A DNA stretch of 64,000 bases from Prevotella sp. (GCA_017413085.1 JAFPVC010000026.1:1-64000); one strand, 5' to 3'; numbered from the stretch's first letter, positions 34,497 through 43,647 are shown. Made by a program: numbers and translations. The notes: generated by a model from the sequence alone, not told the origin.

Positions 34497-35243
34497 CTAT
34501 ATTAAAGACCTTCCGCCATCAATAATGATACCTGTTCCGGTAATCCATCGTGCGGCATCGCTCAGCAGATACACAGCAGACTGTGCTATCTCTTCTGGCG
34601 TACCGTACCTGCGCATGGGGTATTTCTCGATGTCAGCCTGCAGCGTCTTGTCGTCGAGTGCCACCGTGCTCAGCAACTGCGTCGTCACTCTGCCCGGGAG
34701 AATTGTATTCACGCGGATTTTGTATTGTGCCAATTCTAGCGCAGCATAACGCGCAAAAGCATCCAGTGCGGCCTTTGATGCTCCATACGCCGACAGTCCT
34801 ACGGCAGTGTTGGCATTTCCAGATATAGAACTGACCAATACAACAGAAGCCCCGCTGTTCAGTTTTTTCTTCTTCAGCAGGTGTTTCTGCAGCATCATGG
34901 CAGAGAAAGTGTTCGTAGCGAAGATGCCGTGCAGTTCGCTGTCTTTAAGAAACTGTATCGGCTTCAGTGCACTCATGCCAGCACAGTGTACCAACCCGTC
35001 GACAGGACGCAGACCTCCAGTCAAGTGTCTCACTTGTTCCTCATCGGTCAAATCGGCGCATATAGAAACATGTCCGGTTCCTTCCAGCATCGACATGGTC
35101 TCATCCAGCCTTGCAGCGTCACGGCCATGTGCTATTACCAGTGCTCCCATGCGTGAGCATTCGACAGCAGTTGCCCTGCCGATGCCAGATGATGCGCCGG
35201 TAACAAGAATCGTTTTGCCTTTAAGGGTGAAAGGGTTGTACAT
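34497..35243 (-). CDS. second SDR-family oxidoreductase
   Basis: The 248-residue SDR has TGASSGIGRA (about 18), catalytic Ser in LVSSISG, and SAYGASKAAL with Tyr and Lys. It lies 15 nt upstream of the other SDR gene and 10 nt downstream of the second ACP gene. In the place of NNAG it has HCAGMS. With two reductases the module could perform two different keto reductions, or one acyl and one sugar reduction. Substrate unknown. Confidence 0.85.
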   Translation of the reverse strand: MYNPFTLKGKTILVTGASSGIGRATAVECSRMGALVIAHGRDAARLDETMSMLEGTGHVSICADLTDEEQVRHLTGGLRPVDGLVHCAGMSALKPIQFLKDSELHGIFATNTFSAMMLQKHLLKKKKLNSGASVVLVSSISGNANTAVGLSAYGASKAALDAFARYAALELAQYKIRVNTILPGRVTTQLLSTVALDDKTLQADIEKYPMRRYGTPEEIAQSAVYLLSDAARWITGTGIIIDGGRSLI

Positions 35244-35253
35244 ATCGTTTTCT

Positions 35254-35484
35254 TTATCCGATTTTGCTTGCAGTCAGTTCGTATAAGTCCTGTATGGTGC
35301 CGGCCTTGCGCATTTCCTCAGGCTTCAGCACCACGTCATACTCCTCGTCTATCATCGACAAGACCAACAGTGCCTCGAGCGACGTCCACTCGGGCAGTTC
35401 CCTGAATTTTGTCTCTGGTGTCAGTTCACTGCTTAAATCAGCAAACTGACCAGCAAAATTCTCTATAAAACTATTAATATCCAT
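35254..35484 (-). CDS. acyl carrier protein with an atypical attachment motif
   Basis: The 76-residue acidic helical protein has the size and layout of an ACP (LTPETKFRELPEW, then SLEALLVLSMIDEEYDV). The expected Asp-Ser-Leu is Thr-Ser-Leu (WTSLEAL, about 36), so the Ser for phosphopantetheine is present but the Asp before it is replaced. It may carry a different group from the other ACP, or be a poor pantetheinylation substrate. It lies between the NeuD/PglD-like acyltransferase and the SDR genes. Confidence 0.78.
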   Translation of the reverse strand: MDINSFIENFAGQFADLSSELTPETKFRELPEWTSLEALLVLSMIDEEYDVVLKPEEMRKAGTIQDLYELTASKIG

Positions 35485-35503
35485 TTATATGTATGTTGTT
35501 CTT

Positions 35504-36133
35504 CTAACTAAACTTCTTGGCCGGGTTGCCCATGACGGTGCTTCCGCTCATCACATTGCGTATGACAAAGCTCAGTGCGCCTACCTTTGAGTCATTCTCG
35601 CATACCACGCCTTGGTTGATGACAGCCGAAGTAAACACGCAGACTCCGTTTTCAAGCCTTGAGCCGCCCGCCATTGTCACGTGAGTGTCTATGCGGTTGA
35701 AGTCGCCCACCACACAGTCGTGTCCAACTACGGCATACGACTGTATCAGGTTATGCCTGCCTATGACGCAGTCGTTGCCTATGGTGGTGTATGCGCCAAT
35801 CATGGTTCCCGGACCAATCATGGCATTGTTGAGAATGCGAGCCGTGGAATGTATCAGCGTATGGAACTTGCCGCCCTTACCTTCTATTATCTCTATGCAG
35901 GCGCGGCGCGATGCGCCTCCGATGGAGCAGATGAACACGTCGCCCTTTTGCGGCGTGTAGTCTTTTATGGTAGACAGCAGTCTCGGATACCCCTTATAGT
36001 TGTCAAGTATATGCAGGTTGTCGTCAATGAATCCCTTGACGCAGAACTCTTCACCATAGCCGACACTGCCGACGGCCATGCTGTACATGGTTCTGCCCAT
36101 TCCCCCTGCACCTATAATTATCAGTTGTTTCAT
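35504..36133 (-). CDS. hexapeptide acyltransferase, NeuD/PglD family
   Basis: The 209-residue protein has a nucleotide-sugar-binding front part (IIIGAGGMGRTM) and left-handed beta-helix hexapeptides from about 95 (IGPGTMIGAYTTIGNDCVIG). A His in VVGHDCVVG is in the position of the catalytic base of PglD. Members N- or O-acylate amino sugars. Normally the donor is acetyl-CoA. Here an ACP gene follows by 19 nt, so an acyl-ACP donor made by the module is an attractive alternative. The gene is 4 nt downstream of the glycosyltransferase. Confidence 0.83.
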   Translation of the reverse strand: MKQLIIIGAGGMGRTMYSMAVGSVGYGEEFCVKGFIDDNLHILDNYKGYPRLLSTIKDYTPQKGDVFICSIGGASRRACIEIIEGKGGKFHTLIHSTARILNNAMIGPGTMIGAYTTIGNDCVIGRHNLIQSYAVVGHDCVVGDFNRIDTHVTMAGGSRLENGVCVFTSAVINQGVVCENDSKVGALSFVIRNVMSGSTVMGNPAKKFS

Positions 36134-36137
36134 CCGT

Positions 36138-37295
36138 TTACTTATTCTTTTTCTCCTTCAAGACACTCTCGAATACTTCCGTCAGTTTCCTTGCAATCAC
36201 CTCTGAGCCGAAACGCGACTGAAATTGGTCTGCTATGTATTTGCGGTCGTATTTAGAGTGTTCACTCATCATTTTCTCTATGCAATGTTTCAGAGCCACA
36301 TCGTCATCCACAGGAAAAATCATTCCGTTAGAATCGTCAACACACTCTTTGATGTCTCCGCACAAAGATGCAATGACCGGCAGTCCGCAAGCCTGGGCTT
36401 CAAGCACTGCTACAGAGAAATTCTCATTTCGGGACGGAAGCACAAATGCATCGCACTGCCGCAGCATGTCTGCTATCTCCTCCTTGCCTTTCTTACCTTC
36501 TATGGTTATTCTCTTATCGACTCCTGATTCAGAAATCATGTTCTGAAGAGTATTTCTCTCAGGCCCGTCGCCTATAATATGCAAGTGCCACTCCTGCCCA
36601 TTCATGCCTATATTGCTCAAGGCCTTTATCAACAGGTCAAATCCTTTGCGGTACTCTAAACTACCCACAGAAATCAACCTAAAGGTGTCAGTAGAAGTAT
36701 GTCCTGCATAATAGAATTCCCTTCCTACCGTATTCCGTATTACGACAGAATCTTTTCCTGTATGTTTCTTCAGGCTCTCCCTGAGTGTCGACGACACCGT
36801 GATTATCCTGTCAATATCAGAATATGCCGCTTTTGTCATCAACTGAGTATCTTTTGTCAACACCGCATTGTTGTAGCGTGCCAGATGTTCTATTCCTGCC
36901 AACGGCAATCCAAACTCTTTCATCAGGCGAGTCGCCACACATGTATTGAAGACAAACTGACTGTAGAGTATGTCAGGGCGTTTCTTGCCATTGTCTGAAG
37001 CCAACTTATACAGCCATCGCAATTGTCTGTATACAAGACTCTGACCTGTTTCAAATCCTATGATTTTGCGCACGATGGCTAATGGACACAGGAACACATT
37101 ATAATATTCCACGCCATTAATAGATGTATGTGTAACACCCAGTTTCCTCCATCTGAATCTGAAGCGGGTATCCACGCTCAGCACTGTCACCTCGTGCCCT
37201 ATGGCAGAAAGGGCTTCTGCCTGATCTTTCTCAAAGCACCCCCACTGCGGTTCAGAGTCAGACGGAATGCCTCGCGATATCATGAATATTCTCAT
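36138..37295 (-). CDS. GT4-family glycosyltransferase
   Basis: The 385-residue GT-B transferase has an N-terminal MIFMISRG-like start (MRIFMISRGIP) and the C-terminal nucleotide-sugar site GSLEYRKGFDLLIKAL. The E-x7-E-type region is PSRNENFSVAVLEAQACGLPV. It transfers one sugar in glycan assembly at the cytoplasmic membrane face. I place the start at 37295, where ATG overlaps the TGA of the preceding gene (ATGA). The longer upstream start would overlap that gene by 46 nt. The gene is more A+T-rich than the core genes. Confidence 0.88.
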   Translation of the reverse strand: MRIFMISRGIPSDSEPQWGCFEKDQAEALSAIGHEVTVLSVDTRFRFRWRKLGVTHTSINGVEYYNVFLCPLAIVRKIIGFETGQSLVYRQLRWLYKLASDNGKKRPDILYSQFVFNTCVATRLMKEFGLPLAGIEHLARYNNAVLTKDTQLMTKAAYSDIDRIITVSSTLRESLKKHTGKDSVVIRNTVGREFYYAGHTSTDTFRLISVGSLEYRKGFDLLIKALSNIGMNGQEWHLHIIGDGPERNTLQNMISESGVDKRITIEGKKGKEEIADMLRQCDAFVLPSRNENFSVAVLEAQACGLPVIASLCGDIKECVDDSNGMIFPVDDDVALKHCIEKMMSEHSKYDRKYIADQFQSRFGSEVIARKLTEVFESVLKEKKNK

Positions 37296-38287
37296 ACTCT
37301 CGACATTCCTTTTAATATTGCCTTGTACTCTCTCCACATACCTCCATGATGCAACTGCTGTATGTCATGATCAGCATTGTCATTTGCCTCTATGATGCAA
37401 AGTTCACCATCATCCTTCAGCACGACATCCCATCCGATGTAACGGACCTTCGGAATACTCCTCGCCGCTTTTTCCACACACTCAATGTGCTCCTTCCATT
37501 TAGGAATTCTGAAGCCTACGATGGTTACGCCCGTAGTAGGGTGACTGACATAGGTATGGTTGTTGATATCAAATCCACGTGAGTCTATAATCCCTGTTTC
37601 TACATCTATGTTTGCACAAATCCCATTACAATGGAAATTGTCTATCTTATTCTGTCCGCTCCCCATTCGGAGTTTTGCACTCATCACATGCACCTTGTCT
37701 TTTGCCTCATCGTAGAGGGTTACGATTCTTATCGTATTCACAGACCACGGATGCAACTGTCTTAATTCCTCATGTTGCCTTATACATTCCTCTGCAATGA
37801 AGTGCGCACCAGGGACAGACATCAGTTCTGCATGCAGCCTGTCTGCATCAAAGCCTTCCCCTGCCGAGTATTTCTGTACGGCATTGCCGCAGAAGCCTTC
37901 AACCTCCTTCACGAAAAACTCCTTATGCTTCGTACAGAAACTTGCAAAGTTTTCTTTGTCCGCATCATTCAAATCAATCCATTCCCTTCCCAGGAAAGAG
38001 CCAAACTCTTTATTAAAAAGATTTTTCTGCCTGCAAACTTTTATGTCGCTCTGCGAATTTGCAATACGCTGCAGCTTATGGAAGCGTCTCAACGTTATGT
38101 ATTCGTTTCGTGCATTCGACCTTTTTTCAAAGAAACGATATGAGAAATAGTCGTTTATAGAGGCCCCCTGCAATATGAGCGAAATAATCCAGTCAAAGAA
38201 ATAACACACAGTATACAGGAGTGAACCGTGCCGTGTATAGACAACCTGCTTCTCCCTGAAACGTTTTATGAAATACTTTATTGACAT
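37292..38287 (-). CDS. sugar-transfer-associated ATP-grasp protein
   Basis: The 331-residue protein resembles the ATP-grasp family found in polysaccharide loci. It has a Lys-rich ATP-binding region (EFFVKEVEGFCG), RIVTLYD, a Gly/Asn-rich SGQNKIDNFHCNG, and the terminal metal-binding site YIGWDVVLKDDGELCIIEAND. It could ligate an amino acid or other acid to a sugar. Function within the family is not settled. It lies 7 nt from the WbsX-like gene and overlaps the GT4 gene by 4 nt. The stretch is A+T-rich, as is usual in exchangeable glycan loci. Confidence 0.8.
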   Translation of the reverse strand: MSIKYFIKRFREKQVVYTRHGSLLYTVCYFFDWIISLILQGASINDYFSYRFFEKRSNARNEYITLRRFHKLQRIANSQSDIKVCRQKNLFNKEFGSFLGREWIDLNDADKENFASFCTKHKEFFVKEVEGFCGNAVQKYSAGEGFDADRLHAELMSVPGAHFIAEECIRQHEELRQLHPWSVNTIRIVTLYDEAKDKVHVMSAKLRMGSGQNKIDNFHCNGICANIDVETGIIDSRGFDINNHTYVSHPTTGVTIVGFRIPKWKEHIECVEKAARSIPKVRYIGWDVVLKDDGELCIIEANDNADHDIQQLHHGGMWREYKAILKGMSRV

Positions 38288-38294
38288 TATGTTA

Positions 38295-39440
38295 TTATAC
38301 CATGTGTTTTTTTAATTCATCCAAATAACCGTGGCCGTACCTCAGGTCTGGCTCCACATAGTTGCCCTCTGCCCATTCGTTCCACGACATGAGAAAAGCA
38401 ATGCGATGCTCCAGCGGTTTGTCCTTCACAAGTTCCATCACCTGCTCTATCTGTTTGCCGAACACCTCAGGCGTGCTGTCTGTATATATACGTGCACGCC
38501 TGCCGCTTCGCGCTGAGCGATCCCAGTTGGGCAACAGTGTCGGATAGACATTCTCCCATTTGTCTTCCTTCACATAGAGGTGCTTGTTAATGTCGCTCTG
38601 TCTGCACGTATTGAGTGCATATCTGCCCGTCAGCCTGACCCAGATACCTCTTTTTATTATCTGATATGCTGACAGACATTTATAGTCAGCGCGATGGTAT
38701 CCGCGCGAATTCACGGCATCAAAGCCCACATCGAGTACTTGCCTGTACAGTTCGGCGGCCCTGTCGGGAGCATTCTTCAGCAACACGTTCTTGAGGTTCT
38801 TGTCTGTCTCAAGCATGTTATACTGTATTCCGACGAAATGGATGCCGGGCAGCCCGTTCTCCCTTGCCATCTGCTGCCACAGGTCTATGAAAGCTTTCGG
38901 CTCGGGTATGTCGAGTGGACGGAATACGAGAAACAGCGGTTTTCCGTCAACTGTTATATAGCGTTTGTCTCGAAAGGCAGGCAGGACGGCATTGAAGTGT
39001 CTGATGTGTTCCTCCTTGCTGTAGACCATCGGCATCAGCACTTGCTCGCAGACTCGTTTTGTACCTACTTCCCATGTCTTGTTAGTCCATTCATGGTTTG
39101 CCCATCCAAGGCAGAACGGGAAGTCGGGCTTGCCTGATGCCAGAACCTCATTGAACGGACGCTCAAGCAGTTGCCTGCCGTTGCCAAACCAATAGTGCCA
39201 GTAACAGAATCCCTCTATGCCAGCCTCGCGCGCCATCTCGGCCTGTGCCTCGCGCACTTCAGGCATGCGAAGGTCGTAATACCCCAAGTCCGCCGGTACA
39301 CGCGGCTGATAGTGTCCGCGAAACAACGGCCGGGCCTTACCTACGTTAGTCCATTCGGTAAAGCCTTTCCCCCACCACTTGTCGTTTTCTGGTATGGGAT
39401 GAAACTGAGGCAAGTACAGCGCTATTACTCTGGCTTTCAT
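38295..39440 (-). CDS. WbsX-like glycan enzyme
   Basis: The 381-residue protein starts with the family hallmark VIALYLPQFHPIPEND(K)WWGKGFTEW. It continues with GYYDLRMPEVR, FCYWHYWFG and a late SWNEWAEGNYVEPD. This TIM-barrel (GH99-like) family is annotated as glycosyltransferase WbsX in O-antigen and capsule loci. Whether it transfers or hydrolyses sugars is uncertain. It is the first gene of the twelve-gene leftward operon, which ends at 28288. No clear -7 box is visible upstream; the gap to tonB is 73 bp. Confidence 0.8.
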   Translation of the reverse strand: MKARVIALYLPQFHPIPENDKWWGKGFTEWTNVGKARPLFRGHYQPRVPADLGYYDLRMPEVREAQAEMAREAGIEGFCYWHYWFGNGRQLLERPFNEVLASGKPDFPFCLGWANHEWTNKTWEVGTKRVCEQVLMPMVYSKEEHIRHFNAVLPAFRDKRYITVDGKPLFLVFRPLDIPEPKAFIDLWQQMARENGLPGIHFVGIQYNMLETDKNLKNVLLKNAPDRAAELYRQVLDVGFDAVNSRGYHRADYKCLSAYQIIKRGIWVRLTGRYALNTCRQSDINKHLYVKEDKWENVYPTLLPNWDRSARSGRRARIYTDSTPEVFGKQIEQVMELVKDKPLEHRIAFLMSWNEWAEGNYVEPDLRYGHGYLDELKKHMV

Positions 39441-39513
39441 TATATATTAAATAAACGTAAAAAATCTTGTTATATTATATTCCCAAGATATTTTGTTTCT
39501 GTTTTCGTCTTCA

Positions 39514-40209
39514 TCATATCTCAAACACTATCGGTATCGCTACCATGGTGCGACATGGTTTGCCTTTGTCCTGGCCGGGTTTCCACTTCGGCATCATGTG
39601 CATCACGCGCATGGCTTCGTCGTCGAGCAAGCGGCCGCCAGAACGCACCACCTTGATATTTGACAGCGAACCGTCTTTGTTCACTATGAAGCTGACCACC
39701 ACCTTACCCTCTGTGTGGCGGCGCAGAGCCTCATCGGGATACTTCAGCGTCTTCGTGAGCCACTTCATGAACTCCACCATCCCCCCTGGATATTCCGGCA
39801 ACTGCTCCACAAGTTGGCGTATCTCTTCGTCGTCGCCATTCTGATTGATGGGCGGCACTTCATCTTCCTTGTCTTCCTTCTTCTCTTCCTCAGCATCGGC
39901 AGCGGCCTGTTCCAACTGCTCGGGAGCCAGTTCTGTCACCTCATCCACCTTATTAATCTGTGTGGGCTCCTGCTTCTGCTCAGGCACAGGCTCGGGCTGT
40001 GCAGCGGCAATCATGTCATCCTGCTCGTTGGCCTTCAGGTCAAGATCCATGGCATAATCATCGAAGTAGTCGTTAATCAGGCTGTCCAACGAGCGGAAAG
40101 GTATGAACAGCACAGCGGCAAACAATACCGTGGCAGCCACGAATGCAACTGCCAACACCATCGGCCGCCTGCGCTCCAAGTCTGCCTCGTATGACTTCTT
40201 TAACTCCAT
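39514..40209 (-). CDS. tonB: energy transducer TonB
   Basis: The 231-residue TonB has a short conserved cytoplasmic start (MELKKSYEADLERRRP), one membrane helix (about 18-38), a long acidic/proline-glutamine linker (about 65-130), and a C-terminal TonB domain. That domain has YPGG, GKVVVSFIVNKDGSLSNIKVVRS, MPKWKPGQ and VAIPIVFEI. It spans the periplasm and transmits ExbB/ExbD energy to outer-membrane SusC/TonB receptors. The conserved start is only 8 nt from the -7 box. The exb genes are elsewhere (8402-10610). Confidence 0.92.
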   Translation of the reverse strand: MELKKSYEADLERRRPMVLAVAFVAATVLFAAVLFIPFRSLDSLINDYFDDYAMDLDLKANEQDDMIAAAQPEPVPEQKQEPTQINKVDEVTELAPEQLEQAAADAEEEKKEDKEDEVPPINQNGDDEEIRQLVEQLPEYPGGMVEFMKWLTKTLKYPDEALRRHTEGKVVVSFIVNKDGSLSNIKVVRSGGRLLDDEAMRVMHMMPKWKPGQDKGKPCRTMVAIPIVFEI

Positions 40210-40217
40210 TTGGAGTG

Positions 40218-40225
40218 CAAAGTTA
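40218..40225 (-). promoter_or_regulatory. -7 box for tonB
   Basis: The minus strand reads TAACTTTG, 8 nt before the conserved ATG at 40209, following a T/A-rich stretch. It implies a leaderless or almost leaderless mRNA. Confidence 0.65.
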
Positions 40226-40330
40226 ATATTTTTTTTTTACTTCAGCAAATAAAAATCAGAAAGAATAATAAGAATACGAAAAAATCTATTTTGCATCAGC
40301 CTGAAAAACAAGTATTTGCAGAGGGTGTTA

Positions 40331-40418
40331 CAATCAGGGCCTAATTACAGTATAATTTGGGCCTGATTACACCCTAATCAGGGCCTGATTACACCCTAAT
40401 CAGGGCCTGATTACAACG
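40331..40418. repeat. 88-bp array of four 22-bp near-palindromes (copy B)
   Basis: Units begin at 40331, 40353, 40375 and 40397. Units 3 and 4 are TAATCAG-GGC-CTGATTA cores; units 1 and 2 are degenerate on the left arm (CAATCAG, TAATTTG). The array lies in the 390-bp gap between divergent genes (tonB and the large secreted protein), so it cannot simply be a terminator. Apart from this array and the two promoters I see nothing else in 40210-40599. Confidence 0.95.
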
Positions 40419-40535
40419 CCATCATTTTGCGGTTAAAAAACAGGGCAAAACGGCTTTGTCAAGAGAATGTGCCAATTCGTCTATAAGGCTGTAATAAAAA
40501 ATGAAAAAACGTATGTCACTGTCAGTGTTTTTTCG

Positions 40536-40543
40536 TAAATTTG
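40536..40543 (+). promoter_or_regulatory. -7 box for the large polysaccharide-binding protein gene
   Basis: TAAATTTG matches TAnnTTTG. It lies 56 nt before the ATG at 40600 and downstream of the in-frame ATG at 40501, which is therefore rejected as start. Confidence 0.6.
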
Positions 40544-40599
40544 CATACGGTTTATTCTACACATTATTATATATAGCAATAAAAACTAACTACTTTTAT

Positions 40600-43500
40600 A
40601 TGAAACACTATTACTTTCTATTTCTTGCATTGCTCTGCGCACTGTGCATTGGCGCACAGACCGACGATGCAGCTATCAACGTGCAGCTGTACACAATGAC
40701 TGACGGCAGCGTTATTGCCGTCGATGTGACTGCCACCGACTCCATCACGTTCTCAGCCGACGGAGCCAACTTCCAATTTCACCGTGGCGAAAAAGTTACC
40801 AACCTGCCCGTGGCCGACGTAGAGTATATCACCTACACCACCGACATGCCCGACGGTCTTACCGTAACCTACAACGGAGCAAAGGCTACAGTGGTGAACC
40901 CCTACTACACCGATGGTGTGACCACAGCCATTGACGGGGCATACGTAACCATAAACAACACCGACACAACCGCAGAGCGCACCATCACGCTGAAAGGCGA
41001 GACCGAAGACGGTGCACTGACATACAACGCAAGCTACAAGACCACATTCGTGCTTGACGGCGTAAACATAACAAGCAAGAAGGGCGCTGCCATCGACATC
41101 GAGTGCGGCAAGCGCATCGCCCTGGAACTAAAGAAAGGCACGGTGAACTCGCTGACCGACTATGCCAGCGGCAAGCAGAAAGCCGCCCTCTACTGCAAGG
41201 GACACCTTGAGGTTGACAAGGCCGGAACGCTAAACGTGACCGGCAATGCTAAGCATGCCATATCGGCCAAGGAGTATGTGCAGTTCAAGAAGTCAACAGG
41301 CACCGTCAACATACTCGGTGCAAAGAGCGACGGCATACACTGCGGACAGTATTTCGTGAGCAACGGCTACACTTTCAACATTGACAACGTGGCCGGCGAC
41401 GGCATACAGGCCGAGGCCGAGACGCTGAAAGACGGAGAAACCTGGGAAGAGGAATACCTGAACGGCTCGATGCTCATACAGGGCGGCACATACAACATCA
41501 ACATTACCGCTGATGACTGCGATGCGCTGAAGGCCGACACCACCATGACCATCAACTGTGCGAAGCAGGCCACTGCAATGACACTGACCACATCAGGGGC
41601 TGCCGACAAGGGAATCAAGTCGAAAGGCTCGGTCAACATTGACGGTGCTACAATCTCTATAACACAGACAGGAAACAAGATTGTAGAGGCCGACGACGCA
41701 AGCTATGCCTCGGGCATAAAGGCTGCACTTGACGTAAACATCACGTCGGGCAGCGTGACAATCAACAACACAGCCGACGGCGGCAAGGGCATATCGGCTG
41801 ACGGCAACGTAACCATATCTGGTGACGCTACAGTTATCGACATCACTGCCGACGGCAAGGGCGGCACGTATGAACTGACAGGCGAAAGCACTGAGACACA
41901 GACAGAACAGACCGTTTCATACAAGATGTACTTTGCAAAGCCTCAGCAGACGACTCAGCAAATGGGTATGCCGGGCACAAGCGGAGCACAGGCATGGGGC
42001 AACAACTTATATCTGTATAAGGGAACGACCCAAGGCAGCGGAACCCTGGTTGCCACGCTTACAACCACCGAGACGCTCAACGGCACGACATACTACACTT
42101 ACGACCTTACTGCCGACCCAAGCAGCACCTACTATCTGCAGGCCGACGACTACACCTCGCGCGGACGCGGCACTACAACCACATACCACATAGTGTCAGA
42201 CACCTTCACTGCTGCAAACGGCGGCTACTACCTGACCATTGGCGAGAGTTACACCGAGCAGTCAGGCTACCGCATCTACTCATACAGCACATCGTCTACG
42301 GCATCTGCCGCAGAGACCGACGCCGAGGAGAGCGGCGAGACATACAGTGCCATCTGCATTAAGGCTGACAACAAACTGACAATCAATGGCGGAACACTGA
42401 CGCTGAACAACAGCGGCGACATGTCGAAGTCGCTCAAGGCCGACAGCATCATCGTGAACGGCGGCAATATCACATCTACGGTAAAGGGTTCGCTGTATGT
42501 CAACGGCTCTAACACCTCATACTGCTCAAACATGAAGTGCGACTACTACGTGGGCAACGGTGGAACGCTGACGCTGACTTCATCAAACGGATATGCAAGC
42601 CGTGCAATATCTGCCGACGAAGACATAACCATCAACGGCGGCACATACAACATCAGTAGCAGCTGCAACGGATACATGACCACGTTTGACCACTACACAA
42701 CCAAGGCTCTGAAATCCGACAAGTCGGTCAACATCATAGGCGGTACAGTCAACATCGAGGCTACTGGCACAGGCGGCAAGGGCATCAAGACCGGCACTAC
42801 TTTCGTCATGGGCGATAAGAACACCAAGACAGGTCCGACACTCACCATTGTGACTAAGGGCAGTGCCCTGTCATCATCGTCAAGCGGCGGCATGGGCGGA
42901 AAGACAAAGACCGTAGGCGACCCAAAGGGTATCAAGGCAATCGGTGCCGTTGACATCTATGGCGGCAACCTTACGATAACCACGGCAACGGCAGGTGCCG
43001 AAGGCCTTGAATCAAAGACTGGCATCACCATCCACGGTGGCAACCACTACCTGAAATGCTATGACGACTGCATCAACTCGTCAGGCATAATCAACTTCGC
43101 CGGCGGCAACACTGTATGCTACGGCTTCGGCAACGATGCCGTTGACTCAAACTACGGCAGGACGGGTGCCATAACCATCAGCGGCGGCAACGTGTTCGCC
43201 TACACCACCAAAGGTTCGCCAGAGGAAGGACTCGACTGTGACAACAACTCCTACATAGTAGTGACAGGCGGCATTGCCGTATCGGCCGGAGGTTCGCAAG
43301 GCGGCGGTTTTGGAGGCTCGTCAGGCACGCAGAGCATCGGTTCGTCAAGTCAGGGTTACTATCTCGGTTCTTCACCATCAAGCTATGGTTCAACCTATTA
43401 CTACACGCTCTGCAACACATCCGGCACACCGATATGCACCTATAAGTTTGAAGCCAACTGCAGCAACACCCTGTCACTGCTCACGGCACCTGCGCTCGGC

Positions 43501-43647
43501 ACTGGCAGCATCACAGTGAAGCAGGGCACAGCTAAGCCAACGGCCTGCGACTCAAGCGTAAGCAATGAGAACGGAACAGAAGTATTCTTTGTCAATCCGA
43601 CGGTAACAACAACAGGCACCGCTGCCACCGTCACTGCATCAAAATAA
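40600..43647 (+). CDS. large secreted beta-helix protein, Cthe_2159-like carbohydrate-binding
   Basis: The 1015-residue protein has a signal peptide (to CIGAQ, about 19). Many short repeats of the form INGGT...ITSGSVTINN, GGNITS and GGTYNI suggest a right-handed parallel beta-helix. It resembles the Cthe_2159 group (DUF4353), described as calcium-dependent binders of acidic polysaccharides. Characteristic phrases include KSDGIHCG, DDCINSSG and SPEEGLDCD. The C-terminal 130 residues are Ser/Gly/Thr-rich. It could bind pectin or homogalacturonan, which fits the PL11/GH105 pair nearby. The start at 40600 gives a clean signal peptide after the promoter. Confidence 0.8.
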   Translation: MKHYYFLFLALLCALCIGAQTDDAAINVQLYTMTDGSVIAVDVTATDSITFSADGANFQFHRGEKVTNLPVADVEYITYTTDMPDGLTVTYNGAKATVVNPYYTDGVTTAIDGAYVTINNTDTTAERTITLKGETEDGALTYNASYKTTFVLDGVNITSKKGAAIDIECGKRIALELKKGTVNSLTDYASGKQKAALYCKGHLEVDKAGTLNVTGNAKHAISAKEYVQFKKSTGTVNILGAKSDGIHCGQYFVSNGYTFNIDNVAGDGIQAEAETLKDGETWEEEYLNGSMLIQGGTYNINITADDCDALKADTTMTINCAKQATAMTLTTSGAADKGIKSKGSVNIDGATISITQTGNKIVEADDASYASGIKAALDVNITSGSVTINNTADGGKGISADGNVTISGDATVIDITADGKGGTYELTGESTETQTEQTVSYKMYFAKPQQTTQQMGMPGTSGAQAWGNNLYLYKGTTQGSGTLVATLTTTETLNGTTYYTYDLTADPSSTYYLQADDYTSRGRGTTTTYHIVSDTFTAANGGYYLTIGESYTEQSGYRIYSYSTSSTASAAETDAEESGETYSAICIKADNKLTINGGTLTLNNSGDMSKSLKADSIIVNGGNITSTVKGSLYVNGSNTSYCSNMKCDYYVGNGGTLTLTSSNGYASRAISADEDITINGGTYNISSSCNGYMTTFDHYTTKALKSDKSVNIIGGTVNIEATGTGGKGIKTGTTFVMGDKNTKTGPTLTIVTKGSALSSSSSGGMGGKTKTVGDPKGIKAIGAVDIYGGNLTITTATAGAEGLESKTGITIHGGNHYLKCYDDCINSSGIINFAGGNTVCYGFGNDAVDSNYGRTGAITISGGNVFAYTTKGSPEEGLDCDNNSYIVVTGGIAVSAGGSQGGGFGGSSGTQSIGSSSQGYYLGSSPSSYGSTYYYTLCNTSGTPICTYKFEANCSNTLSLLTAPALGTGSITVKQGTAKPTACDSSVSNENGTEVFFVNPTVTTTGTAATVTASK

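Noticed and set aside
43178..43477. Minus-strand open frame inside the beta-helix protein gene
   Set aside because: Shadow frame with Cys/Arg-rich translation; no promoter or homology-like features.
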